58,990 nt of DNA, from assembly GCF_007992195.1 (NCBI RefSeq), contig NZ_BJZU01000082.1, positions 1-58,990 on the forward strand, in the 5' to 3' direction. Positions 43,408 through 52,176 of the stretch are shown here, in pieces. A program made the position numbers and the translations under genes. Source of the DNA: Methylobacterium oxalidis. GTDB taxonomy: Bacteria > Pseudomonadota > Alphaproteobacteria > Rhizobiales > Beijerinckiaceae. Below the pieces are notes generated by a model that was not told where the DNA came from, searched no databases, and was given only the letters and a program-made list of their open reading frames with translations. How positions within the stretch are numbered: the stretch's first letter is position 1; every line of letters begins with the position of its first letter.

Positions 43408-44757
43408 ATGACGGCACGGCGCCTCTGGATCAGGAACCCGCTCGCGATCCTCGCGGCCGGCGCGGGCGGCGGCGTGGTGGTGGAGGGCAGCCGGATCGCG
43501 GAGCGCGTGCCCTCGGGCGGCCGGCCGTCGCTGCCGGTGGACGAGACCTTCGACGCCTCGCGACACGTCGTCATCCCCGGGTTGATCAACACCCACCATC
43601 ACTTCTTCCAGACCCTCACCCGGGCGCACCCGGCCGCGATCAACAAGCCGCTCTTCCCCTGGCTGAAGGCGCTCTACCCGGTCTGGGACAAGCTCAACGC
43701 CGACGCGTTCCGGCTGGCCTGCCGCCTCGCCTACACCGAGCTTCTGCTCTCGGGCTGCACCACCGCGGGCGACCACCACTACCTCTACCCGAAGGGGCTG
43801 GAGACCGCCGTCGACATCCAGGTGGAGGAGGCGCGCGCGCTCGGCATCCGCGCCGTCGTCACCCGCGGCTCGATGAGCGTGTCCGAGCGCGACGGCGGCC
43901 TGCCGCCGGACGCCCTGGTGCAGGACGACGACACCATCCTGGCCGACAGCGAGCGCGTGCTCTCCCTGTTCCACGATCCCGCGCCCGGGGCGATGGTGCA
44001 GGTCGGCCTCGCCCCCTGCTCGCCCTTCAACGTGACGAAGCGCCTGATGCGCGAGAGCGCGGACCTCGCCGAGCGGCACGATTGCCGCCTGCACACGCAT
44101 CTCTGCGAGACCCTCGACGAGGAGGCGTTCTGCCTCACGACCTTCGGGCAGCGCCCGGTCGACTATCTGGAGGAAGTCGGCTGGATGAGCCCGCGGGTCT
44201 GGCTCGCCCACGGCATCCACTTCAACGATGCGGAGGTGGCCCGCCTCGGCCGGGCCGGCGTCGGGGTCTGCCACTGCCCGACCTCGAACATGACGCTGGC
44301 CTCCGGCCGCTGCCGGACCTGCGAGCTGGAGGCGGCGGGCAGCCCGGTCGGCCTCGGCGTCGACGGCTCGGCCTCGAACGACAGTTCCAACCTGATGGAG
44401 GGCGTGCGCCACGCGCTCATGCTCAACCGCCTGACCTACGGGGCGGAGGCCGTCACCCATCTCGACGCCCTGCGCTGGGCCACGGACGGCTCGGCCCGCT
44501 GCCTCGGGCGCACGGATATCGGCCGCATCGCGGAAGGGTGCGAGGCGGATCTCGCCCTGTTCACCCTGGACGAGCTGCGCTTCTCTGGCAGCCACGACCC
44601 GCTCGCCGCGCTCGTGCTCTGCGGCGCCCACCGGGCGGACCGGGTGATGGTGGCCGGGTGCTGGCGCGTCCTCGACGGGCAGCCCCTCGGCGTCGACACC
44701 GGGCTGCTCCGCGAGGAGCACACCCGCCTCGCGCACCGCCTGTTCGGCGCGAGTTGA
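43408..44757 (+). CDS. 8-oxoguanine deaminase
   Basis: 449-aa amidohydrolase. GLINTHHHFFQTLTRAHPA (metal ligands His63-65 region), LFPWLKALYPVWDKLNADAF, RLHTHLCETLDEEAF and GLGVDGSASNDSSNLMEGVRHALM (in pieces) fit the 8-oxoguanine deaminase group rather than guanine deaminase. The product would be urate, which the uricase next to it can use. Single gene on the plus strand, divergent from the amidase trio. Confidence 0.9.
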   Translation: MTARRLWIRNPLAILAAGAGGGVVVEGSRIAERVPSGGRPSLPVDETFDASRHVVIPGLINTHHHFFQTLTRAHPAAINKPLFPWLKALYPVWDKLNADAFRLACRLAYTELLLSGCTTAGDHHYLYPKGLETAVDIQVEEARALGIRAVVTRGSMSVSERDGGLPPDALVQDDDTILADSERVLSLFHDPAPGAMVQVGLAPCSPFNVTKRLMRESADLAERHDCRLHTHLCETLDEEAFCLTTFGQRPVDYLEEVGWMSPRVWLAHGIHFNDAEVARLGRAGVGVCHCPTSNMTLASGRCRTCELEAAGSPVGLGVDGSASNDSSNLMEGVRHALMLNRLTYGAEAVTHLDALRWATDGSARCLGRTDIGRIAEGCEADLALFTLDELRFSGSHDPLAALVLCGAHRADRVMVAGCWRVLDGQPLGVDTGLLREEHTRLAHRLFGAS

Positions 44758-44765
44758 GAGCCGGC

Positions 44766-45605
44766 TCAGCCCCGTCCGATCGTGGCCTCGATCTGCCCGT
44801 GGGGCTCGTCGGTCGGCAGGAAGACCGCGCCCGGATTGTCGAGGCCGAACGAGGCAAGATCGATCGGCACGTAGTGCTTGTTCGGCATCGCGAAGCTGAT
44901 CTCGGCGACCTCGGGAACGTCCGCGAGCACCGCCTCGCCCATCCGGTACAGGCTGTCCTGGATGCTGTGGCTGTAGGTGGTGCCGAAGACCTCGATCAGG
45001 CGCGCGAGCACCCGGGCGTTCGCCGCCGCGAAGTCCGTGGGCCGGTCCGCCCAGGTCCAGGTCGCGTCCATGCTGGTGGCCGCGATCCGGTCCGTCGCGT
45101 CGGGGAGCGTGCGGTACGCGTCATCGACGAAGCCGGCCCAGCCCGACCGGGTGGTCTTCATGACGGTGTAACCGCGCAGCCCCGATGCCAGCACGCTCCC
45201 GCCCCGGCCCGCGCTGAGCTTCACGTAGCCGAAGCCGTTGCCGTCGAGGGTGAAGGTGTGGCCGTGCGGCGCCTCCCCGAAGGCGTGGCGGATCCAGCGG
45301 GTCTCCGTCGCCTCGACGACGACCTCCTCGATCTGCGGGTAGGTCTCGAGGAGAACCGCGGCGACAGCGCGGGCGAAGTCCTCCTTCTCCAGGGAGAGGT
45401 TCCGGGCCGCCGTCACGTTCACGATGTTCCTGACGCTGTCCGTGGCCACGCAGGCCCTGTTGTCCGCGCTCGTGAAGGCGGCGTCGAACGCGCCCGTCAT
45501 GAGCACGGCGAGGCTCAGCTCGCGCGGCGTGTGGTGATCGCCGTCCCGGGTGAGGCGCATCACGCGGACGCGTTCCTTGCCGTAGCGCGATGCGGTCAGG
45601 GCCAT
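44766..45605 (-). CDS. Urate oxidase (cofactor-independent uricase)
   Basis: 279 aa. Lys10 in SRYGKERVRV and Thr55 in CVATDSVRN are the expected catalytic dyad. The usual Lys in TDSxKN is Arg59 here. The second half has FAMPNKHYVPIDL, and the C-terminal segment (GQIEATIGRG) closes the T-fold tunnel. Converts urate to 5-hydroxyisourate. Convergent with the 8-oxoguanine deaminase and divergent from the UraD-UraH gene. Confidence 0.93.
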   Translation of the reverse strand: MALTASRYGKERVRVMRLTRDGDHHTPRELSLAVLMTGAFDAAFTSADNRACVATDSVRNIVNVTAARNLSLEKEDFARAVAAVLLETYPQIEEVVVEATETRWIRHAFGEAPHGHTFTLDGNGFGYVKLSAGRGGSVLASGLRGYTVMKTTRSGWAGFVDDAYRTLPDATDRIAATSMDATWTWADRPTDFAAANARVLARLIEVFGTTYSHSIQDSLYRMGEAVLADVPEVAEISFAMPNKHYVPIDLASFGLDNPGAVFLPTDEPHGQIEATIGRG

Positions 45606-45801
45606 TCGGGTTTCTCCTCGCTGCGCCGGGCGCCCGAGACGATGTCCGGCGATCTCCTCGGGGAGGATGCCCGTTTTGCGCGGCGGGAGAAGCCCCGCGG
45701 CGCGGACCGGAACCGGAGCCGGTCCGCGATGGCCCGTTGTCTGCTACGCTCCGCTCCGTCCCGGCCGCCGGCCGGGCTGCACAAGGATGCAAGCGGGCGC
45801 G

Positions 45802-46686
45802 ATGAGCCTCGACCTCGCCTCCCTGAACGCGGCCACCCGCGCGGACTTCGTCGCCGCCCTCGGCGCCGTGTTCGAGCACGCGCCCTGGGTCGCCGAGGCC
45901 GCGGCGGGCGGACGCCCTTTCGCCCGCGTCACGGACCTGTTCGCGGCGATGCGCGAGGCCGTGGAAGCCGCCCCCGCGGTCCGGCGCCTCGCCCTGCTGA
46001 CGAACCATCCCGAACTCGCCGGCCGGGCGGCGCGGGCGGGCACCGCCGCGCCGGACTCGCTGGCCGAGCAGGCTGCCGCCGGGCTCGACCGCCTGTCGGA
46101 GGCGGAGTACGCCCGCTTCGAGGCCCTGAATGCGGCCTACAGGGACAGGTTCGGCTTCCCCTTCATCCTCTGCGTCAAGCGGCACGGCCGCGCTTCGCTC
46201 CTGCGGACCTTCGCCGCCCGGCTCGAGAGCACGCCCGAGGCCGAGCGGCGCGCGGCGGAAGCCGAGGTCCTGCGCATCGCCGCGATCCGCCTCGACGCCC
46301 TGGTGGCGGGCGAGGGCTCCTTGCAGACGAAAGGGCGCCTCTCGACGCACGTCCTCGACACCGTGACGGGGCGTCCGGCAGCGGGCGTGGCGGTGGAACT
46401 CGCCGAGATCGTCTCAGAGAGCGAGGCGACAATCGTCGCCCGCGCCCGCACCAACGCGGACGGCCGCACCGACGCGCCGCTCATCGGGGGGCGCCCGGTG
46501 CCGATCGCGGCCTACGAGCTGCGCTTCGGGCTCGGCGACTATCACCGCGCGGCCGGGCTCGCCCTGCCGGAGCCGCCCTTCCTCGACGTCGTGACGCTCC
46601 GCTTCGGCGTCGCCGAGCCGGAGGGCCACTATCACGTTCCCCTGGTGGCGAGCCCCTGGAGCTTCCAGACCTATCGCGGGAGCTGA
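45802..46686 (+). CDS. Fused OHCU decarboxylase and 5-hydroxyisourate hydrolase (UraD-UraH)
   Basis: 294 aa. Residues 1-160 are an OHCU decarboxylase (FEHAPWVAEAA, LTNHPELAG, GFPFILCVKRH with catalytic Glu/His neighbours). Residues about 180-294 are a transthyretin-like HIU hydrolase (LSTHVLDTVTGRPAAGV, ending SPWSFQTYRGS, the family's C-terminal YRGS). Both steps from HIU to (S)-allantoin are thus on one chain in the order also seen in plant allantoin synthase. I chose the ATG at 45802; one at 45787 is possible. Confidence 0.93.
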   Translation: MSLDLASLNAATRADFVAALGAVFEHAPWVAEAAAGGRPFARVTDLFAAMREAVEAAPAVRRLALLTNHPELAGRAARAGTAAPDSLAEQAAAGLDRLSEAEYARFEALNAAYRDRFGFPFILCVKRHGRASLLRTFAARLESTPEAERRAAEAEVLRIAAIRLDALVAGEGSLQTKGRLSTHVLDTVTGRPAAGVAVELAEIVSESEATIVARARTNADGRTDAPLIGGRPVPIAAYELRFGLGDYHRAAGLALPEPPFLDVVTLRFGVAEPEGHYHVPLVASPWSFQTYRGS

Positions 46687-46691
46687 AGCGC

Positions 46692-47927
46692 TTGAGAGGG
46701 TTCGCCGCCGGAATCCTGGAGCGCCTCGACGCGCTCGCCGCGATCAGCGCGGAGCCGGGCGCGATCACGCGCGTCTATCTCAGCCCCGAGCAGGCGCGCG
46801 CCAACGCGCTCGTGATGGGATGGATGCGCGAGGCGGGGATGAGCGCCCGCCTCGACGCCGCCGGCAACGTCGTCGGCCGGGTCGAGGGGGCCGAGCCCGG
46901 CGGCCCTGCCCTCGTGATCGGCTCGCATCTCGACACGGTGCGGGACGCCGGGCGCTACGACGGCCCGCTCGGGGTGGTCACCGGCATCGCCTGCGTCGCG
47001 GCGTGGCTGCGGGCGGACGGGAGGCCGCCCTTCGCCGTGGAGGTCGTCGGCTTCGGCGACGAGGAGGGCACGCGCTTCCAGTCCACGCTGATCGGCAGCC
47101 GCGCCTTCGCGGGCACCTTCGATCCGGCGCTCCTCGCGCTCAGGGATGCGGACGGGATCAGCCTCGGCGCGGCGCTCACCGCGTTCGGGCTCGACCCAGC
47201 CCGGATCGGGCAGGCGGCGCGGGCCGCCAAAGACGTCCTCGGCTATCTCGAACTGCACATCGAGCAGGGCCCGATGCTGGAGCAGGCGGGGCTGCCGGTC
47301 GGCGCCGTCACGGCGATCAGCGGCGCGACGCGGCTCGCCGTGACGCTGACCGGCGAGGCGGGCCATGCCGGCACCGTGGCGATGGCGGGACGGCGCGACG
47401 CGCTCGCCGGCGCTGCCGAGTGCGTGCTGGCCGTCGAGGCGCGATGCCGGGGCGAGGCGGATCTCGTCGGGACGGTCGGCGGGATCGCGGTGCATCCGGG
47501 CGTCGTCAACGTCATCCCGGGCGAGGCGCGGTTCACCCTCGACCTGCGGGCGCCCGACGACGCCTGCCGCCGCGCGGCGCTGGCCGACATCGAGGCGGCC
47601 TGGAGTGCGATCGTTCGGCGGCGGGGGCTCGATCTCGCCGTCCGCCGCACGCACGAGGCGCAGGCCGTGCCCTGCGACCCGGCGCTCACCGCTCTGGTCG
47701 AAGCGGCGATCGCGCAGGAGGGCTACCGCGCGCTGCGCCTGCCGAGCGGGGCCGGCCATGACGGCATGGCGGTCGCCGCCATCGCCCCGATCGCGATGAT
47801 CTTCGTGCGCTGCCGCGGCGGCATCAGCCACAGCCCAGCCGAGTTCGCGGGCCCGCCCGACATCGAGGCCGGCGCCCGCGTGATGCTGGGCACGCTGCGG
47901 GGGCTGGCGCGCAGGATCCGTGCCTGA
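46692..47927 (+). CDS. Allantoate amidohydrolase-like M20 enzyme
   Basis: 411 aa of the M20 hydantoinase/carbamoylase family. Zinc ligands appear as GSHLDTVRDAGRYDGPLG, GFGDEEGTRF, LELHIEQGPMLE, and GGISHSPAEFA, with a dimerisation lid at GEAGHAGT. The TTG at 46692 is taken as start because GGGAG lies about nine bases upstream and no ATG precedes the domain. It follows UraD-UraH by five bases. Allantoate is the likely substrate; N-carbamoyl amino acids are the alternative. Confidence 0.87.
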   Translation: MRGFAAGILERLDALAAISAEPGAITRVYLSPEQARANALVMGWMREAGMSARLDAAGNVVGRVEGAEPGGPALVIGSHLDTVRDAGRYDGPLGVVTGIACVAAWLRADGRPPFAVEVVGFGDEEGTRFQSTLIGSRAFAGTFDPALLALRDADGISLGAALTAFGLDPARIGQAARAAKDVLGYLELHIEQGPMLEQAGLPVGAVTAISGATRLAVTLTGEAGHAGTVAMAGRRDALAGAAECVLAVEARCRGEADLVGTVGGIAVHPGVVNVIPGEARFTLDLRAPDDACRRAALADIEAAWSAIVRRRGLDLAVRRTHEAQAVPCDPALTALVEAAIAQEGYRALRLPSGAGHDGMAVAAIAPIAMIFVRCRGGISHSPAEFAGPPDIEAGARVMLGTLRGLARRIRA

Positions 47928-47946
47928 GCTTCGGAGATCGTCCGGT

Positions 47947-48138
47947 CTAGACCCTTGCCCGCACGAAGCAGGCCGCGAAGTCGCCGGGACCGTAGGCACG
48001 TCCGGTGATGTCGGTGATGAACACCCGGTCCGACCCGGCCTTCTGCAGTTGAAGCGCCTTCTCCAGCGCCCCGCTGGGGGAGCGCCGCTGGTAGGACACG
48101 ACGCGCCCATCGTGCTGGGCGGTGACGATCAGGTTCAT
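47947..48138 (-). CDS. Small conserved-looking hypothetical protein (63 aa)
   Basis: MNLIVTAQHDGRVVSYQRRS followed by GALEKALQLQKAG and RVFITDITGRAYGPGDFA reads as a compact alpha/beta domain with normal codon use. Function unknown. Convergent with the allantoate amidohydrolase gene. No signal peptide or membrane segment. Confidence 0.6.
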   Translation of the reverse strand: MNLIVTAQHDGRVVSYQRRSPSGALEKALQLQKAGSDRVFITDITGRAYGPGDFAACFVRARV

Positions 48139-48168
48139 GTCGCGCTCCTCGGCCGATCCGGCCTTCCG

Positions 48169-48378
48169 TCAATGCAGCCGCGCGCGGTCCTGGCAGCTCG
48201 CCCAGCAGGCGATCTGATCCCAGTCCACCCGCAGGACCAGCTCGCGCAGGCGCTGGATCTCCTCCCGGCTCGGCGGCCGCGACTGCATCTTCAAGCCAGC
48301 GATGAAAGCTGCATCTGTGCCCACCATGAGATCACCGTCGAGATGAAGGGCAGCCCCGTGCGTGTTAACCGACATCAT
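48169..48378 (-). CDS. Small hypothetical protein (about 69 aa)
   Basis: From the ATG pair at 48373-48378 the frame reads MMSVNTHGAALHLDGDLM and ends IACWASCQDRARLH. A polar middle (SRPPSREEIQRLRELVL) looks helical. Neither ATG has a strong ribosome site, and an in-frame GTG at 48444 is also open. Tentative. Confidence 0.4.
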   Translation of the reverse strand: MMSVNTHGAALHLDGDLMVGTDAAFIAGLKMQSRPPSREEIQRLRELVLRVDWDQIACWASCQDRARLH

Positions 48379-48541
48379 GGACGTCAGTTGCGGCCACGCT
48401 TCCAAGGATCGGCATGATTTCGACAGCAGCTGCGCGTGCTGCACAGGCGGACGGAATTTCGGCAGTACAACCGCGGATGCAACGCAACCGAGTCTGCTCG
48501 CGCCGGTTGTCCCCGTAAGGTACCGAGGGACCTCAGGACTG

Positions 48542-48592
48542 GGCTTCGACGGCGCGGGAGGGGGAGCATTGCTCGCCCGCGCCGTCGAAGTC
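48542..48592. repeat. Long hairpin element, copy 2
   Basis: Bases 48542-48558 pair with 48576-48592 (17 bp, one G-T wobble). Inside are AGGGG on the left, a single G on the right and a GAGC/GCTC apical stem with an ATT loop. The inner plan matches copy 1 (229-286) position for position while the outer stems are unrelated in sequence. It sits in the 292-base gap 48379-48670, which holds no gene I can support. Confidence 0.7.
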
Positions 48593-48670
48593 TTGCGCGA
48601 TGGCCGGCACGACCAGCCGTCCTCTTCCGCCGCGCCGTTCGCATCGATGGGCGCGCGCCCGGCCGGCGGC

Positions 48671-49165
48671 TCAGGCCCCGCGCCGTCGGCGGCCGTCGGC
48701 CTCGCCCCGCGGGATCGGCGCCGGGCCGGCCCCTTGCGCGAGCCAATCCCGCCTCCGCGCGATCAGCGCCTTGAGGCGGGCCGCCCGCGCCCTGCGCCGC
48801 TCGCAGCCGCACGGCCAGTCGCAAGGACCGTCGAGATGGAGGTTCCCGCCCTGCCCATCCAGCAGACTCAGGATGGAGATCACGAGCCCGGCCAGGACGA
48901 GGATCGCGGCGGCGAGCATCGGCCAGGCGAAGCCCACGCCGACCAGGGCCGAGAGCGCGAGCTTGATCGCCAGCGAGCCCGCGATCTTCAGCTTCAGGAG
49001 CAGGCCGAGCGTCGCCCCGGCTCCGGCGGCGCCGCGAAGGGCGCGGAAGGCGCGTCGGCGCAGGCGGTTGCGCGCGGCGAGCGCCTCCAGCCGGCCAAGC
49101 TCCCGCGTCACCCGACGAATCGTGCGGGCCTGCTCGTCGGGCGCGAGGACCGGCGCGGACTGCAT
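48671..49165 (-). CDS. Membrane hypothetical protein (164 aa)
   Basis: A charged helical N terminus (ARTIRRVTRELGRLEALAARN) leads to two or three hydrophobic segments (GATLGLLLKLKIAGSLAIKL, ALVGVGFAWPMLAAAILVLAG), then a Cys-containing stretch (DGPCDWPCGCERRR) and a basic tail. The CxxxCxC cluster could bind metal. Family not recognised. Upstream on the same strand is gapR. Confidence 0.6.
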   Translation of the reverse strand: MQSAPVLAPDEQARTIRRVTRELGRLEALAARNRLRRRAFRALRGAAGAGATLGLLLKLKIAGSLAIKLALSALVGVGFAWPMLAAAILVLAGLVISILSLLDGQGGNLHLDGPCDWPCGCERRRARAARLKALIARRRDWLAQGAGPAPIPRGEADGRRRRGA

Positions 49166-49203
49166 CCGGGTCTTCTCGCCGGCGCCGGAAGGCGGCTCCA
49201 GAC

Positions 49204-49467
49204 CTACATGCCGAGGGCCTGCATGTAGAGCTCGAGGATCGCCTCCTCCTCCTGCCGCTCGGCGTGGTCCTTCTTGCGCAGCGAGACGATCTTGCGCAGC
49301 GCCTTCGTGTCGAAGCCGCTGCCCTTCGCCTCGGCGTAGACGTCCTTGATGTCGCCCGCGAGGCCGGCCTTCTCCTCCTCCAGGCGCTCGATGCGCTCGA
49401 TGAAGCTCTTGAGCTGGTCCGCCGCCACCGAGGACGGATCGACCGCCGGGCTTGCTGAGGCTGCCAT
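49204..49467 (-). CDS. gapR: GapR-like nucleoid-associated protein (DUF2312)
   Basis: 87 aa, nearly all helical: DQLKSFIERIERLEEEKAGL, DIKDVYAEAKGSGFDTKALR, KIVSLRKKDHAERQEEE. This is the DUF2312/GapR pattern; GapR of Caulobacter binds overtwisted AT-rich DNA ahead of replication and transcription forks. The family assignment is strong, the role here inferred. Next to DUF1244 and N-formylglutamate amidohydrolase genes, a neighbourhood I recall from other Rhizobiales. Confidence 0.93.
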   Translation of the reverse strand: MAASASPAVDPSSVAADQLKSFIERIERLEEEKAGLAGDIKDVYAEAKGSGFDTKALRKIVSLRKKDHAERQEEEAILELYMQALGM

Positions 49468-49561
49468 GTGTCCGAAAGTCCTTGCTCTGTGCCGCGCCCC
49501 GCGCGACGCCTCGCGCGACGGGTTACAGCGATAACCTTACCGGGACCTTAGCCGGTCGGCG

Positions 49562-49870
49562 TCAGTGCGGCTCGGCCTGGCGCTTGGCGAAGGCTGCCTG
49601 CTGCTCGGGGCTCGCCTCCGACTGATGCTTCGCCTTCCAGGCGTCGTAGGGCATGCCGTAGACCTGCTCGCGGCTCTCGTCCTTCGTGAGCGGCAGGCCG
49701 CGCTCGTCGGCGGCGTCCTTCAGCCAGTTCGACAGGCAGTTGCGGCAGAAGCCGGCCAGGTTCATCAGGTCGATGTTCTGCACGTCGGGGCGGTTGCGCA
49801 GGTGGGAGACGAGGCGCCGGAACACGGCGGCCTCCAGCTCCGTCTGGGTCTTCGGGTCGATCTCGGCCAT
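49562..49870 (-). CDS. DUF1244 family protein (102 aa)
   Basis: Helical protein with the family block AAVFRRLVSHLRNRPDVQNI, DLMNLAGFCRNCLSNWLKDA and VYGMPYDAWKAKHQ. The CRNC pair may bind metal. Function unknown. Same strand as gapR and the N-formylglutamate amidohydrolase gene, likely co-transcribed. Confidence 0.92.
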   Translation of the reverse strand: MAEIDPKTQTELEAAVFRRLVSHLRNRPDVQNIDLMNLAGFCRNCLSNWLKDAADERGLPLTKDESREQVYGMPYDAWKAKHQSEASPEQQAAFAKRQAEPH

Positions 49871-49919
49871 GGTGATGCTCCGGTTCTCGCGTGTCAGGTC
49901 GGCGGCGCGGGCGCCCGCG

Positions 49920-50672
49920 TCAAGCGGCCGGCCGGAGGATGGGGCGCAGGAGCTTGGCGAAGCGCGCGGCCCACTCCGCTTGGCCCCCCTCGCCCGCGAT
50001 CAGGTCCTGGCGGATCTCCACGAGGGCGTTCGGCCGGCCGCGGGCCGTGGCGTGGCGGTCGATCGTGTCGCCCGGCAGGCCGCCGCCGTAGGGCTCGTTG
50101 TCGCCGACCGTGAGCCCCGCCGGATCGGCCCGCAGCCCCGCGATCAGCGGCGCGCTGAGGCGGTCGTCCCGGTCCCACAGGATGCCGACCTGCCAGGGCC
50201 GCGCCACCCCGCGCCAGTAGGGGGTGAAGCTGTGGATCGTCACGATGGCCGGCGGCGCGCCCGCGGCCTCCCCCTCCGCGACCGCGACGTCGATCGCCCG
50301 GTCGAAGGGCTCGTAGAAGCGGGCGATGCGCTCGGCCTTGCCGGCCTCGTCGATGCGGGCGTTGCCCGGCACCACCGCTCCGTCCGAGAGGCGCATCACC
50401 AGTGTCGGGTCGGCCCGGCCGCGGTTCGGGTCGATGATGAGCCGCGAGAAGCGGGTGAGAATCGCGGGCGCGCCGAGATGGCGGGCGAGCGCCCGCGTCA
50501 CGCCGGCCGCGCCGATGTCGTAGGCGATGTGGCGGGCGAACTCCGCCTCCGCGACGCCGAGCCCGATGTCCTCCGGCACGAAGTTCGAGGCGTGGTCGCA
50601 GATGAGGAGCAGCCCGCAGGCCGGATCGCCGGGCACCGTCTCGACGGGATGGGGCGGTTGCGGGGCGGGCAT
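49920..50672 (-). CDS. N-formylglutamate amidohydrolase family protein
   Basis: 250 aa. LLICDHASNFVPEDIGLG, RHIAYDIGAAGVTRALARHL, RFSRLIIDPNRG and IVTIHSFTPYWRG are the family's metal- and substrate-binding segments. It may release glutamate from N-formylglutamate, but no hut genes are present, so another N-acyl substrate is possible. ATG at 50672. Divergent from the glycerate kinase gene. Confidence 0.88.
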   Translation of the reverse strand: MPAPQPPHPVETVPGDPACGLLLICDHASNFVPEDIGLGVAEAEFARHIAYDIGAAGVTRALARHLGAPAILTRFSRLIIDPNRGRADPTLVMRLSDGAVVPGNARIDEAGKAERIARFYEPFDRAIDVAVAEGEAAGAPPAIVTIHSFTPYWRGVARPWQVGILWDRDDRLSAPLIAGLRADPAGLTVGDNEPYGGGLPGDTIDRHATARGRPNALVEIRQDLIAGEGGQAEWAARFAKLLRPILRPAA

Positions 50673-50840
50673 GGGGATCCGGTTCGTTTCCAGCTTGCCG
50701 ACGGGTCGAGGCTCGGGCAGAGCACGTATCAAGGATCGTGCGCTCACGGCAACATGAGGCCCGTCGCCCTCCCCTCGCTCCGGCGGGCGCGATGGCGAGG
50801 ACGCACGAGAGAAGACGACACGACGCGCGAGGACGCCCGT

Positions 50841-52172
50841 ATGAGTGCCACCACGCCCGCCCCCAGCGACGCGCCGAACGCAGCCGAGGCGAACGACCTG
50901 CGCAGCCTGCTCGACGGCTTCCTCGCCGAGGCCATCGCGGCCGCCCACCCCTCGCGCTGCCTCACCCCGCACCTGCCGCCCCCGCCGAAGGGCCGGCTGA
51001 TCATCCTCGGCGCCGGCAAGGCGGGCGGCAGCATGGCCGCGGTGGCGAGCCGCTTCTACCGCGAGGAGCACGGGCTCGGGCCTGACCGCATCACCGGCCT
51101 CGCGGTGGCGCGCCACGGCTACGGCGAGGAGGCGCCCCTCATCCGCATGGTCGAGGCGGGCCACCCCGTGCCGGACGCGGCCGGCATCGAGGCCACCAGG
51201 GAGGCGCTGCGCATCGCCTCCGAGGCCGGTCCGGACGACGAGGTTCTGGTGCTGCTCTCCGGCGGCGGATCGGCGAACTGGATCGCGCCCGCCGGCGAAC
51301 TGACGCTCGCCGAGAAGCAGGCCATCACCCGCGCGCTGCTGCGCTCGGGCGCGCCGATCAACGAGATCAACACCGTGCGCAAGCACATCTCGCGCATCAA
51401 GGGCGGGCGCCTCGCCCTCGCCGCCCGCAACGCGGCCCGCATCCTCACGCTGGCGATCTCGGACGTGCCCTTCGACGACCCGGCCGTGATCGCCTCGGGC
51501 CCGACCGTGCCCGACCCGTCCACGCTTGCCGAGGCCCGCGCCATCTGCGAGCGGCGCGGCATCCCCCTGCCGGAGGCCGCCCGCACCCTCCTGAACGACC
51601 CGAACAACGAGACGCCGAAGGCGGGCGACCCGGCCTTCGCGCGGGCGGAGTACCGCATCATCGCCCGCCCTGTCGACGCGCTGGAAGCCGCCGCCGAGGC
51701 TGCCCGCCGGGCCGGCTACGAGCCCGTCATGCTGGGCTCGGACGTCGAGGGCGAGGCCCGCGAGGTGGCGGCCGAGCACGCCCGCCTCGCCCGTGAGGCG
51801 AAGGCGCAGGGGCGCAAGGTCGCGCTGATCTCGGGCGGCGAGCTCACCGTGACGATTCGCGGCGAGGGCCACGGCGGTCCGAACCAGGAATACGCGCTGG
51901 CGCTCGCCATCGCGCTCGACGGCGAGACCGGCATCGCCGGCATCGCGGCCGACACGGACGGCACCGACGGCGGCCGCGGCGAGGCGACCGACCCGGCCGG
52001 CGGCCTCGTCGATCCGTCCACCCTGGCGCGCGCCCGCGCGGCCGGCCTCGATCCGGCCGCGATGCTCGCCGACAACGACTCGACGCGCTTCTTCGCGACG
52101 ATCGGCGACCTCGTCCAGCCCGGCCCCACCCGCACCAATGTCAACGACTGCCGCATCATCCTCGTCGGCTGA
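50841..52172 (+). CDS. gckA: Glycerate 2-kinase (GckA/TtuD type, MOFRL domain)
   Basis: 443 aa. The N-terminal DUF4147 part shows LIILGAGKAGGSMAAVASRF, VLVLLSGGGSANWIAPAG and INTVRKHISRIKGGRLA. The C-terminal MOFRL domain shows GGELTVTIRGEGHGGPNQE and AADTDGTDGG. In methylotrophs this enzyme forms 2-phosphoglycerate in the serine cycle; in other bacteria it serves glyoxylate or tartrate use. With ppdK and pyk in the same window, the serine-cycle role is a reasonable inference. Confidence 0.9.
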   Translation: MSATTPAPSDAPNAAEANDLRSLLDGFLAEAIAAAHPSRCLTPHLPPPPKGRLIILGAGKAGGSMAAVASRFYREEHGLGPDRITGLAVARHGYGEEAPLIRMVEAGHPVPDAAGIEATREALRIASEAGPDDEVLVLLSGGGSANWIAPAGELTLAEKQAITRALLRSGAPINEINTVRKHISRIKGGRLALAARNAARILTLAISDVPFDDPAVIASGPTVPDPSTLAEARAICERRGIPLPEAARTLLNDPNNETPKAGDPAFARAEYRIIARPVDALEAAAEAARRAGYEPVMLGSDVEGEAREVAAEHARLAREAKAQGRKVALISGGELTVTIRGEGHGGPNQEYALALAIALDGETGIAGIAADTDGTDGGRGEATDPAGGLVDPSTLARARAAGLDPAAMLADNDSTRFFATIGDLVQPGPTRTNVNDCRIILVG

Positions 52173-52176
52173 GGGC

